In this document: piece by piece, positions 7,960 to 15,921 of the stretch
How positions within the stretch are numbered: the stretch's first letter is position 1
How the letters are laid out: every line of letters begins with the position of its first letter
Assembly (NCBI RefSeq): GCF_900103715.1
Contig: NZ_FNHL01000002.1
Span: forward strand, 744,001 to 808,000
Length of the DNA: 64,000 nt
Reading direction: 5' to 3'
Source: Halogranum gelatinilyticum
Lineage (GTDB): Archaea > Halobacteriota > Halobacteria > Halobacteriales > Haloferacaceae
The notes under the pieces: model-generated
Database searches by the model: none
The model's input: the letters and a program-made list of their open reading frames with translations, nothing else
Told to the model about the DNA's origin: nothing
Made by a program: the position numbers and the translations under genes

Positions 7960-10260
7960 ATGAGCCACGAGGAGACGATGGGCGAGCCGGAGCCGGAGCA
8001 GCCGACCGACGAAACGAACCAAGGCGACGCTGTCGCCGACGAGCAGCGGCCAACGGCCGACGAGGCCACGAGCGACGAAAACGTCGCCAGCGTCGACCTC
8101 GACGACCCCGCACTCTATCTCAACCGCGAACTGAGCGAGTTGGCCTTCCAGCGGCGCGTCCTCCACGAGGCGGTCGACGACCGCAACCCCCTCTTGGAGC
8201 GCGTGAAGTTCCTCGCCATCTTCACGCAGAACATGGACGAGTTCTTCATGAAGCGGGTCGGTGGGCTGAAACAGCAGATGGACGCCGGGGTGACCGAACT
8301 CACGCCCGACGGCCGGACGCCCGAAGAGCAGTGGCGCGAGATCCTCGACACCGCCCACGAACTGTTCGAATCGCAGAACGAGTGTTACCACGAGGACATC
8401 AAGCCCGCCCTCGACGAGGCGGGCATCCACGTCCGCGACCACGCCGACCTCACGAGTGACGCGCAGTCCGAACTCCGCGACTACTTCGAGAGCTCCGTGT
8501 TACCGACGCTGACGCCGCTGACGTTCGACCCGGCGCACCCCTTCCCCTTCATCTCGAATCTCAGTCTCTCGCTCGCGGTCGTCACCCGCGACGACGAGGA
8601 CGCCGACCTGAAGTTCTCGCGGGTGAAGATTCCGCGCAACCGACCCCGGTTCGTCCGCGTCGACGGCGACGGGGCGGCGACCGACGGCGAGGTCGTCTAC
8701 GTGCCGCTCGAACAGGTCGTCGAGGCCAACCTCGACCTGCTGTTTCCGAACGTCGAAGTGGTCGACACCTCGTTGTTCCGCGTCACCCGCAACGCCGAGG
8801 TGCGGCGGAACGAGGAGGTCGCCGAGGGGCTCATCGAGGTCATCGAGGACGTCCTCCGGCAGCGACGGTTCGCGACGGTCGTCCGTCTGGAAGTCGCCTC
8901 GGATATGCCGCCGGAGGCCCGCGAACTGCTCGTCGAACAGCTCGACGTCGACGAGCGCGAGGTGTTCGAACTCGACGGCCATCTCGACTACCGGGACTTC
9001 TTCGACCTGATGTCGCTGGAGCGGCCGGAGCTGAAACTCGACCCGTGGACGCCGCAGGTCCATCCGCGCTTCGCCGACATCGACCCCGAGGACTCCGCGG
9101 ACCTCTTCTCGGAGATCCGCCGCGACGACGTGCTCGTCCACCACCCCTACCACTCCTTCGACGACACGGTTCACCGCTTCCTCGACGCTGCTGCCAACGA
9201 CCCCGACGTGCTGGCCATCAAGGCCGCCATCTACCGGACGGCGTCGGACTCGCAGGTCATCGAGAGCCTCATCGACGCCGCGAAGAACGGCAAGCAGGTC
9301 GCGGTGATGGTCGAGTTGAAGGCCCGCTTCGACGAGGAGAACAACCTCCGGTGGGTCAAACGACTGGAGGAGGAGGGCATCCACGTCGCCTACGGCACTA
9401 TCGGACTGAAGACCCACTCGAAGACGGCACTCGTCGTCCGCGAGGAGGACGACGGCGTCCAGCTCTACTCACACATCGCGACGGGCAACTACCACTCGGA
9501 GACAGCGAAGACCTACGCCGACCTCGGGCTGCTCACGACCGACCGCGACATCGGCCAGGACCTCGTGAAGCTGTTCAACTTCTTCACAGGCCACTCGCTG
9601 CACGAACAGTACCGAAAGCTGCTCGTCGCCCCCGAGAACATGCGCGAAGAGTTCGTGCGGCTCATCCGCCGGGAGGCCGAGCACGCCCGCGACGGCAAGG
9701 ACGCCCGTATCGTCGCCAAGATGAACTCCTTGGAGGACCCCGACATGGTCCGAGAACTCTACGAGGCGTCGATGGCCGGTGTCGACATCGACCTCGTCGT
9801 CCGCGGCATCTGTCGGCTCCGCCCCGGTCTGGAGGGCGTGAGCGAGAACGTCGACGTCTACAGCGTCGTCGGCCGCTTCCTCGAACATTCGCGTATCTTC
9901 CGCTTCCACAACGCGGGCGACCCGGACTACTACATCGGCTCGGCCGACTGGATGACCCGGAACCTCGACCGCCGGGTCGAGGCCGTCGCGCCCGTCGAGG
10001 ACCCCGACATCCGCTCGGAACTCGATACCGTCCTCGACATCATGCTCACGGACAACCGCAAACGGTGGGAGATGGACGCCGAAGGCGACTACGAACAGCT
10101 CCGGCCCGCCGACGGCGAGGCGGTCCGAAACACCCACCAGCGGCTGATGCACCGCGCCAAGGAGTCGGTCCCCGAAGAGGAGACGAAGCCGCTGCCGGGC
10201 GAACGACAGCGGGAATCGGGCGTCGACCTCCGCGACACGTTCACCGACGGCCAGCCCTAA
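7960..10260 (+). CDS. ppk1: Polyphosphate kinase 1
   Basis: 766 residues. After about 45 acidic, low-complexity residues the four PPK1 domains follow: the N domain starts at 'YLNRELSELAFQRRVLHEA', the head domain in the middle, and two PLD-like C domains. The catalytic region 'YSHIATGNYHSETAKTY' (His near residue 505) and the second conserved His in 'RFLEHSRIFRFHN' (about 642) are present, as is 'YIGSADWMTRNLDRRVE'. The enzyme makes polyphosphate reversibly from ATP. The pst/phoU phosphate genes lie about 52 kb away in the same window. A hairpin follows the stop codon. Confidence 0.95.
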   Translation: MSHEETMGEPEPEQPTDETNQGDAVADEQRPTADEATSDENVASVDLDDPALYLNRELSELAFQRRVLHEAVDDRNPLLERVKFLAIFTQNMDEFFMKRVGGLKQQMDAGVTELTPDGRTPEEQWREILDTAHELFESQNECYHEDIKPALDEAGIHVRDHADLTSDAQSELRDYFESSVLPTLTPLTFDPAHPFPFISNLSLSLAVVTRDDEDADLKFSRVKIPRNRPRFVRVDGDGAATDGEVVYVPLEQVVEANLDLLFPNVEVVDTSLFRVTRNAEVRRNEEVAEGLIEVIEDVLRQRRFATVVRLEVASDMPPEARELLVEQLDVDEREVFELDGHLDYRDFFDLMSLERPELKLDPWTPQVHPRFADIDPEDSADLFSEIRRDDVLVHHPYHSFDDTVHRFLDAAANDPDVLAIKAAIYRTASDSQVIESLIDAAKNGKQVAVMVELKARFDEENNLRWVKRLEEEGIHVAYGTIGLKTHSKTALVVREEDDGVQLYSHIATGNYHSETAKTYADLGLLTTDRDIGQDLVKLFNFFTGHSLHEQYRKLLVAPENMREEFVRLIRREAEHARDGKDARIVAKMNSLEDPDMVRELYEASMAGVDIDLVVRGICRLRPGLEGVSENVDVYSVVGRFLEHSRIFRFHNAGDPDYYIGSADWMTRNLDRRVEAVAPVEDPDIRSELDTVLDIMLTDNRKRWEMDAEGDYEQLRPADGEAVRNTHQRLMHRAKESVPEEETKPLPGERQRESGVDLRDTFTDGQP

Positions 10261-10294
10261 CCATCAATTTACAAACTGAATATTTTTGATTGTT

Positions 10295-10312
10295 TCTTTG
10301 GTTCACCAAAGA
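10295..10312. terminator. Perfect hairpin after ppk1
   Basis: TCTTTGG (10295-10301), a 4-nt loop and CCAAAGA (10306-10312), followed by a T-rich run, in an AT-rich island between ppk1 and the next gene. It could end ppk1 transcription; since it is also only 30 nt before the next ATG it could instead be an operator. Confidence 0.45.
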
Positions 10313-10341
10313 CATTTTGTTACGGAGACAAACGGGCGGCT

Positions 10342-10755
10342 ATGAAGGGATTCGGTGATGAAGGGCTGGTAACGTTTCTGAAAGATAGTGCGGGCGAGCA
10401 GCTCCGGTGTGTCGCTCGGTACGACGACGATACCTACGAGATGCTCTACGCTCGTGACGACGTCTCGAGTGGGTACGCCGTCGATGAGTTCGCCGAAGTC
10501 GTCGACGATCTCCGCGACGTGGAGAACATGGAAGAGGAGCACACTTCGCGGCTCAAAGCCGGAAACCACCACGTCACGCTGCGGCTGTACGACCGGGCGG
10601 CCATCCTCCACTTCGGGCAGGGCGAAACCTTCGGGACGGTCGTCAGTCTCGATTCGGACGCCGCCGAGGACTTCGCCAGCTTCGTTGGTGCCTGTCTCAA
10701 GCATCTGTATCAGGACTCGCCGCAGAGCATCGAAAACGCGCCGAGCTGGGTATAA
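10342..10755 (+). CDS. Haloarchaeal conserved protein (DUF7522-like), copy 1 of tandem pair
   Basis: 137 residues, no signal peptide or membrane segment, acidic. Visible features are an N-terminal amphipathic part (FLKDSAGEQLRCVARYDDD), 'SRLKAGNHHVTLRLYDRAAI' and 'HFGQGETFGTVVSLDSDAA', ending in 'SPQSIENAPSWV'. The family is haloarchaeal and of unknown function; the DUF number is from memory. The copy immediately downstream has the same length and very similar sequence, so this is a recent tandem duplication. The start ATG is preceded by an AT-rich island with a hairpin. Confidence 0.8.
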   Translation: MKGFGDEGLVTFLKDSAGEQLRCVARYDDDTYEMLYARDDVSSGYAVDEFAEVVDDLRDVENMEEEHTSRLKAGNHHVTLRLYDRAAILHFGQGETFGTVVSLDSDAAEDFASFVGACLKHLYQDSPQSIENAPSWV

Positions 10756-10839
10756 AACGGCCGTCCGACGGCTATACTGTACTTGTCGTCGGTTCACACG
10801 ACACGCGGACTTTTGTGTCGTGCGCGCAGAGGAACAGTG

Positions 10840-11253
10840 ATGAGTTTGTTGCAAGACGAAAATCTAGTCGAATTTCTGAAACAGGAGGCGAGCGAGCATC
10901 TCCGAAGTGTGATTCGGTACGACGACGACGAGTACGACTTCCTCTACATCCGTGAAGACATCACCAGTGGATACGAGTTCGACGAGTTTGCGCGAGTCGT
11001 CGACGACCTGCGAACCGTCGAACAGTTCGAGGTCGACCATACCTCACGGCTCAAGGCTGGCAACCACCACGTCACGATGCGGCTGTACGACCGGGCGGCC
11101 ATCCTCCACTTCGGGCAGGGCGAAACCTTCGGAACGGTCGTCAGTCTGGACTCCGACGCGGCCGAGAACTTCGCTGGCTTCGTCGGCGCCTGTCTCAAAC
11201 ATCTCTACCGCGACTCGCCGCAGAGCATCGAAAACGCGCCGAGATGGGTGTGA
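10840..11253 (+). CDS. Haloarchaeal conserved protein (DUF7522-like), copy 2 of tandem pair
   Basis: 137 residues, same length as the gene just upstream. From 'HTSRLKAGNHHVT' to 'SPQSIENAP' the two proteins are almost identical, and the DNA of that part is also nearly identical, while the first 65 residues differ clearly (about half of the positions). That pattern suggests gene conversion of the 3' half. I choose ATG 10840 (MSLLQDENLVEFLKQEAS), which aligns with copy 1; the frame is open further upstream. The stop lies 9 bp from the end of the convergent asparaginase gene. Function unknown. Confidence 0.8.
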   Translation: MSLLQDENLVEFLKQEASEHLRSVIRYDDDEYDFLYIREDITSGYEFDEFARVVDDLRTVEQFEVDHTSRLKAGNHHVTMRLYDRAAILHFGQGETFGTVVSLDSDAAENFAGFVGACLKHLYRDSPQSIENAPRWV

Positions 11254-11262
11254 CCGCCCCGG

Positions 11263-12213
11263 CTACCGTCGCGCGACGCTCGTCTGCATCCCGTCGCTGT
11301 TGAACGCGCTCCCTGCTTCTCCGTCGGAATCGAGGAGGATAACGCCCGCCGAAGAGCCGGTCAGCTCGCCGAACTCGGCGATGGCCGTCTCGGCCGCCTG
11401 CTGGGCACTCAAGCCGTCTTCGAGATGTCGGACCGCCCGCCGCGAGAGTGTCACCTTCGCGATATCCTCGCCCGCGCCCGTCGCCGACGCGGCCCCGGCG
11501 GGGGCAGCGTAGAAGCCCGAACCGAGTTGGGGGACGTCGCCGACACGGCCAGCCAGCGCGAACCACCGGCCACCCGTGGAGGTCGCAGTGGCGAAGGACT
11601 CGCCGTCGAACGCGACCGCTCCGACGGTGTCGTGGTCGCTGAAATCCCCACGCTCGGTTACCGTCCCCTCCTTCTCGTCACTGTCCGCCGTCGGGTCGCT
11701 CGTCGACCCGCCGAACCGTGAGTCGAGCCACGCCAGATGCTCCTTCGGCGACCCCTGCGGCGGGTCGGCGTCGGCCCAGCGGGCTCGCGTCTCGTCGGTG
11801 AAGAGGTCGACGTCGGTGGCGACGCCGAAGTCGTCGGCGAGGTCGACGGCGTGGTCGCCAGCGACGAAGACGTGGGGTGTCTCCTCGGCGACGACGCGGG
11901 CGACCGAGACCGCGTGTTCGACGCCGGCCATCCCGGCGGCCGCACCGGCTTCACGGTCGGAGGTCATGACCCCCGCGTCGGTGCGGACGACGCCGTCGGA
12001 CTGGACCGCGCCGCCGACGCCGGCGTTGAACCGGACGTCCGATTCGAGGACTCGAACCGCGGCGTCGACCGCGTCGAGCGGGGTCGCTTCGGCCGTGCCT
12101 GCGGCGGCCGCCTCGTCGAGGACCGCCTGTCGGGGCTGGGGGTCGTCGGGGACGCCGCCCGCGCCGCCGTGAACGATGACGTGCATGGTTCCGGAGTCGC
12201 CCGTCTCCGCCAT
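11263..12213 (-). CDS. Isoaspartyl peptidase / type 2 L-asparaginase (Ntn hydrolase)
   Basis: 316 residues of the asparaginase_2 family. The N-terminal 'IVHGGAGG' and 'NAGVGGAVQSDG' motifs are typical, and the precursor would cleave itself before Thr196 in 'HDTVGAVAFD', making Thr196 the nucleophile; 'ATSTGG' and 'GRVGDVPQLGSGFYA' follow. The mature alpha/beta enzyme hydrolyses beta-aspartyl dipeptides and asparagine. Between the domains is an acidic halophilic loop (STSDPTADSDEKEG). The start could be ATG 12213 or ATG 12186 (MHVIVHGGAGG); the latter is closer to the family. It is divergent from icd. Confidence 0.92.
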   Translation of the reverse strand: MAETGDSGTMHVIVHGGAGGVPDDPQPRQAVLDEAAAAGTAEATPLDAVDAAVRVLESDVRFNAGVGGAVQSDGVVRTDAGVMTSDREAGAAAGMAGVEHAVSVARVVAEETPHVFVAGDHAVDLADDFGVATDVDLFTDETRARWADADPPQGSPKEHLAWLDSRFGGSTSDPTADSDEKEGTVTERGDFSDHDTVGAVAFDGESFATATSTGGRWFALAGRVGDVPQLGSGFYAAPAGAASATGAGEDIAKVTLSRRAVRHLEDGLSAQQAAETAIAEFGELTGSSAGVILLDSDGEAGSAFNSDGMQTSVARR

Positions 12214-12290
12214 GGACGTGTCGGTTTGGGAGCCGTGCCAACACGGCCGGAACGCGTCAATTGTTGCCTGTCGCGCGGCAGAACGGCAGG

Positions 12291-12299
12291 CCTTTTACA
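12291..12299 (+). promoter_or_regulatory. TATA box of icd
   Basis: CCTTTTACA is centred about 29 nt before the icd ATG, consistent with a leaderless transcript. Confidence 0.5.
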
Positions 12300-12324
12300 C
12301 CGCGCCGAAAACCCCCGATTGTTC

Positions 12325-13584
12325 ATGAGCCACGAGTACGACAAGGTCGAGGTCCCCGAAGAGGGCCAGCAGATCACGGTCGACGACAACGACGAACTCG
12401 ACGTCCCCGAGAATCCGATTATCCCGATCATTCACGGTGACGGGATCGGAACCGACGTCGGTCCGGCCGCACAGAAGGTCCTCGAAGCCGCCGCCGAGGC
12501 CACCGGTCGCTCCATCTCCTGGATGCGCATCTACGCCGGGCAGTCCGCCCGCGACAAGTACGACGAGAACCTCCCGGACGACACCGTCGAGGCCATCAAG
12601 GAGTTCAACGTCGCCATCAAGGGTCCGCTCACGACGCCCGTCGGTGCCGGGTTCCGCTCGCTCAACGTCGCGCTTCGCCAGAAGCTCGACATGTACGCGA
12701 ACGTCCGCCCGACCTACCACATCGACGGCGTCCCGTCGCCCGTCAAGAACCCCGAGAAGATGGACATGATCACCTTCCGTGAGAACACGGAAGACGTCTA
12801 CGCCGGCATCGAGTGGGAAGCCGGTACCGACGAAGTCCAGCAGGTCAAGGAGTTCGTCGAAGACGAGATGGGGCAGGACGACGTCATGCACGACGGTCCC
12901 ATCGGCATCGGCATCAAGCCGATTACGGAGTTCGGCACGAAGCGGCTCGTCCGCGAGGCCATCGACTACGCCATCGAGAACGACCGCCCGTCGGTCACCC
13001 TCGTCCACAAGGGCAACATCATGAAGTTCACCGAGGGTGCCTTCCGTGACTGGGGCTACGAGGTCGCAGAGGACGAGTACGACGAGACCATCACCGAGGA
13101 CGAACTCTGGGAGGAGTACGACGGTGAGGTGCCGGAAGACAAGATCGTCGTCAAGGACCGCATCGCCGACAACATGCTCCAGCAGCTCCTGACGCGGACC
13201 GACGAGTACGACGTCATCGCGACGATGAACCTCAACGGCGACTACATGTCCGACGCCGCCGGTGCGCAGATCGGTGGGCTCGGCATCGCCCCCGGTGCCA
13301 ACTTCGGGACCGCCCGCTGTCTCGCAGAGCCGGTCCACGGCTCGGCTCCGAAGTACGCCGGTCAGGACAAGGTCAACCCGACCGCGATGATCCTCTCGGG
13401 CCGCATCATGCTCGAATACATGGGCTGGAAGGACGCCGGCGAACTCGTCCGCGACGCCGTCGAGGAGACCATCTCCTCCGGAAACGTCACCTACGACCTC
13501 GAACGCCAGATCGAGGGCGGCACGAAGCTCGCGACGAGCGAGTTCGCCGACAAGGTCGTCGAGAATATCGAAAAGCTGTCGTAG
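12325..13584 (+). CDS. icd: Isocitrate dehydrogenase (NADP-dependent type)
   Basis: 419 residues. The family landmarks are present: 'IPIIHGDGIGTDVGPAAQKV', the substrate-binding stretch 'GAGFRSLNVALRQKLDMYANVRP', 'ENTEDVYAGIEW', 'LVHKGNIMKFTEGAF', the metal-binding 'MNLNGDYMSDAAGAQIGG' and 'PVHGSAPKYAGQDKVNPTAM'. It oxidises isocitrate to 2-oxoglutarate in the TCA cycle; NADP use is inferred from the type of halophilic homologues. The frame is open far upstream, but ATG 12325 (MSHEYDKVEVPEEGQ) is set by a TATA box 29 nt before it. A 13-bp perfect hairpin spans the stop codon. Confidence 0.96.
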   Translation: MSHEYDKVEVPEEGQQITVDDNDELDVPENPIIPIIHGDGIGTDVGPAAQKVLEAAAEATGRSISWMRIYAGQSARDKYDENLPDDTVEAIKEFNVAIKGPLTTPVGAGFRSLNVALRQKLDMYANVRPTYHIDGVPSPVKNPEKMDMITFRENTEDVYAGIEWEAGTDEVQQVKEFVEDEMGQDDVMHDGPIGIGIKPITEFGTKRLVREAIDYAIENDRPSVTLVHKGNIMKFTEGAFRDWGYEVAEDEYDETITEDELWEEYDGEVPEDKIVVKDRIADNMLQQLLTRTDEYDVIATMNLNGDYMSDAAGAQIGGLGIAPGANFGTARCLAEPVHGSAPKYAGQDKVNPTAMILSGRIMLEYMGWKDAGELVRDAVEETISSGNVTYDLERQIEGGTKLATSEFADKVVENIEKLS

Positions 13585-13620
13585 ACAGCTTTTCGAACCT
13601 TCACGGCAGAGCCGCGAAGG
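13568..13620 (+). terminator. Two stacked hairpins at the 3' end of icd
   Basis: The first is a perfect 13-bp inverted repeat, 13568-13580 against 13584-13596 with loop GTA, so the TAG stop lies in the loop and the first base of the right arm. The second pairs CCTTC-A-CGGC with GCCG-C-GAAGG (13598-13620). A pyrimidine-rich tract follows (about 13621-13655). Confidence 0.65.
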
Positions 13621-13690
13621 CCTCTCAAAATCCTCTCCCTGTCTTTCTCTCTCTTCACCTCGCCGAGTCACGACACCGTCGCCAGCGTCG

Positions 13691-14032
13691 CTACTCCTCC
13701 CAGGGTGCGTTCGTCCGTGGCGGGCTGAAGATGTCGACGCCGACGACCGTCTCGTCGCCGCGGTTCTCCGCCGCGTGCGGCTCCTCGCCGGGGATGACGT
13801 AGGAGTCACCGGGACCGACGACGATCTCTTCCTCGCCGTCGACGACGAAGGTCAAGGTTCCCTCGACGATGTAGCCGGTCTGTTCGTGCGGGTGGTCGTG
13901 TTTTTCGACGGCCGCGCCGGGGTCGATGACGAACTCTTGGACGCTCATCTTCTCGCCCGCTGCCATCTGTGTCAGGTGGACGCCTTCGATTGCTGCTACG
14001 GTGTCGACGTCGTCGTGGGTGACGCGCTCCAT
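13691..14032 (-). CDS. Cupin-domain protein
   Basis: 113 residues forming one small cupin barrel. Motif 1 is 'VEKHDHPHEQTGYIVEGTL' (metal ligands His, His, Glu/Gln region) and motif 2 is 'PGDSYVIPGEEPHAAEN'. Single-domain cupins of this size are metal-binding and act as isomerases, dioxygenases or sugar-binding regulators; which one cannot be told here. ATG 14032 (MERVTHDDVDTV) is the preferred start; ATG 14080 (MPTGDTLNTES) is possible. It lies 90 bp downstream of the phosphoribosyltransferase fusion gene on the same strand. Confidence 0.85.
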   Translation of the reverse strand: MERVTHDDVDTVAAIEGVHLTQMAAGEKMSVQEFVIDPGAAVEKHDHPHEQTGYIVEGTLTFVVDGEEEIVVGPGDSYVIPGEEPHAAENRGDETVVGVDIFSPPRTNAPWEE

Positions 14033-14122
14033 GAGGGCGTCTTCCCGACTCTCTGTATTCAACGTATCCCCCGTCGGCATCGGCGTCGGCGTCGACGCTG
14101 GTCCCAGTGTCCGACCATCCAC

Positions 14123-15142
14123 CTACCGTAGCTCTTCGGCGAACAGCGCGACCCGACTCCGTACCGTCGTCGTGAGATGCTGCACCGTGAGCCGGGCGAA
14201 GCCGACCGGGTTCCGCGAGAACCGTCCGAGATAGTGGCCGACCCGCTGTTCGATGGAGTAGTACGTCTCCACGGACACGCTGCTGTACTCGGTGTCGGCG
14301 TCGACCATGCTGTTGGACTCGATACAGTAGACGGGTTTGCCGGTCAGCTGTGCGATTTCGGTCGCTTGTTTCAGCGAACTCTCGACGAACAGCTCCGCGC
14401 CGGTGTCCTCGTAGATGGCCGCTTTGTATTCGCCTCGGTTGTCCAACTCGCGTCGGGTCTGTTTGTCCGGCAGATCCATCATCACCAGCTGGTCGTACTC
14501 GACACTGTGTGTCCGAAGCCACGTCTCAGTCTCCTCGCGATACTTCTCCAAGCGACACGTCACCAGCCAGCCGACTTTCTTCGTCGGGACGTACGCCGGT
14601 TCGACCGTCTCGAGGAACCGCCGGTACCGCCGCCCGTCGTCGTTCTCCTCGGGAAACGGGTCTCGGCAGAGCACCCCGTCGATGTCGACACAGGCGTTCC
14701 GAAGTCGCGGATGATGGAGGACGTTCCACTCGAAGACGCGCGGCATCTCGACGACTTCCCACCAGTGGTCGACGAGCTGTGTCCCTTTCGGCGTGACGAA
14801 GATTGCCGCGTAGTCGACGGCGACGTCGCCGAGGTCCAACTCCTCGATTCGCGCTCTGGTCGCCGTCAGCTGATTGCCCGAGTTGACGCTGTCGTCGACG
14901 ACGAGCACACGGCGCACACCGTCGAAGTCGGTCTCGCCCTCGTACCGCTCTCCGGACCCCATGATTCGCCGCTCTGCCAACCCCTCGACGTCGGAGACCG
15001 GAAGGTCGAGATACAGCGACAGCAACGTCGCTGGCGGCATCCCGCTCCGGGGAATGCCGACGATAAGATCGTACTGCCCGCACAGCTCTCGCGCCAGACC
15101 CCGACAGCCATCGTTCATCTCAGCCTGGCTACGGTATCTCAT
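14123..15142 (-). CDS. Phosphoribosyltransferase-HAD-like fusion protein
   Basis: 339 residues. Residues 1-145 form a type I phosphoribosyltransferase: the PRPP loop reads VLVVDDSVNSGNQL (about 78-91), with 'LIVGIPRSGMPPATLLSLYLDLPV' before it. From about residue 150 an HAD-like domain starts with ACVDIDGVLCRDP (DxDGV, motif I), continues through 'GWLVTCRLEKYREETETWL' and ends in 'YEDTGAELFVESSLKQATEIA'. The C-terminal 70 residues are not assigned. The reading frame continues upstream to 15721 antisense to another gene; ATG 15142 is chosen because an AT-rich promoter-like stretch (15160-15190) precedes it. No nucleotide-salvage neighbour explains it; substrate unknown. Confidence 0.8.
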   Translation of the reverse strand: MRYRSQAEMNDGCRGLARELCGQYDLIVGIPRSGMPPATLLSLYLDLPVSDVEGLAERRIMGSGERYEGETDFDGVRRVLVVDDSVNSGNQLTATRARIEELDLGDVAVDYAAIFVTPKGTQLVDHWWEVVEMPRVFEWNVLHHPRLRNACVDIDGVLCRDPFPEENDDGRRYRRFLETVEPAYVPTKKVGWLVTCRLEKYREETETWLRTHSVEYDQLVMMDLPDKQTRRELDNRGEYKAAIYEDTGAELFVESSLKQATEIAQLTGKPVYCIESNSMVDADTEYSSVSVETYYSIEQRVGHYLGRFSRNPVGFARLTVQHLTTTVRSRVALFAEELR

Positions 15143-15167
15143 TCGGTTGCTATCCAAACGTCCTTGG

Positions 15168-15186
15168 AACACATAAGCATATAGAC
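15168..15186 (-). promoter_or_regulatory. AT-rich promoter region of the phosphoribosyltransferase fusion
   Basis: On the minus strand the element reads as TATGCTTATGTG-like sequence about 30-40 nt before the ATG. The surrounding 15143-15240 is far richer in A+T than the neighbouring genes. Confidence 0.4.
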
Positions 15187-15389
15187 AATAAATGCAACAT
15201 ATCAGTACGCCAGAATTGGCAAATACACAGTGATACCGCTGATTTCCCGAACTGTCCCACAACACACCGAGAGGGACGTCGTTTTCTCCCGCTTGGAACT
15301 CGGCTGTCTCGAAGGCAGCGGCTGTCGTGCCTGTCGGGTCCAACGCCGGGGGCCGGAAGTTCAAAAGCATCGCCGACGAAGGATGCGGT

Positions 15390-15914
15390 ATGTATGCGGT
15401 GGTCGGTTGTAACAACTGCAGCAACCTCTGGCTCCTCTCGGATGCGGACACCAAGCAGACGGCGAACTGTTCGCGGTGCGGGAAGACCCACCAGATCAAG
15501 AAGCTCAAACGCTTCTTCGAGTCCGAGAACCACGCCGAAGCGCGGCAGGCGCGGGCTGCCATCCTCGCTGGCAAGCAGGGCCAAAACGAGGCGTTCCAGA
15601 AGGTCGGCCACGTCGCCGACCTCGAACGGGAGGTAGAGAACGCTGGCATCGACGACCGTGAGTATCTCGAACGGTCGGGACTCGACGCCAACGCGGTCGA
15701 AGCCGCGGGCGACGTCGACACCGGCAGTTCCTCGCGGAGTCGTCAGGAGGTCGTGACCGACGCGTTGCGCGAGCGGGACCGGCCGACCGAAGACGAGGTG
15801 GTCGACTACGCGACGGAGCACGGCGTGCCCGCCGAGGCCGCCCGCGACCTCCTGGAGAAGCTGACGCGACGCGGCGAGGTCAGCGAGAGCCGGGGTCGGT
15901 ATCGGCTGCTCTGA
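15390..15914 (+). CDS. Zinc-ribbon protein with C-terminal helix-rich domain (DUF5817-like)
   Basis: 174 residues. The N-terminus is a zinc ribbon with two knuckles, CNNC (about residues 7-10) and CSRC (about 27-30), followed by 'HQIKKLKRFFESENHAEARQARAAILA', a basic then helical segment. The C-terminal 60 residues ('EVVDYATEHGVPAEAARDLLEKLTRRGEVSESRGRYRLL') look like a winged-helix. This combination suggests a nucleic-acid-associated protein, and the family is widespread in Halobacteria; the DUF number is from memory. ATG 15390 puts the first Cys pair near the N-terminus as expected. Confidence 0.8.
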   Translation: MYAVVGCNNCSNLWLLSDADTKQTANCSRCGKTHQIKKLKRFFESENHAEARQARAAILAGKQGQNEAFQKVGHVADLEREVENAGIDDREYLERSGLDANAVEAAGDVDTGSSSRSRQEVVTDALRERDRPTEDEVVDYATEHGVPAEAARDLLEKLTRRGEVSESRGRYRLL

Positions 15915-15921
15915 GGGGTGA

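Noticed and set aside
11737-12324. N-terminal extension of icd
   Set aside because: It is antisense to the asparaginase gene; a TATA box lies 29 nt before ATG 12325 and the protein then has the usual length.
12295-13809. 504-codon open frame antisense to icd
   Set aside because: Same reason: icd is certain, and the antisense translation has no recognisable motif.
14123-15142. pyrE (orotate phosphoribosyltransferase) label
   Set aside because: The PRPP loop is generic, the protein is nearly twice the PyrE length and has an HAD-like half.
15143-15721. N-terminal extension of the phosphoribosyltransferase fusion to 15721
   Set aside because: It runs antisense to the DUF5817-like gene, has an unlikely composition, and a promoter-like element lies directly before ATG 15142.
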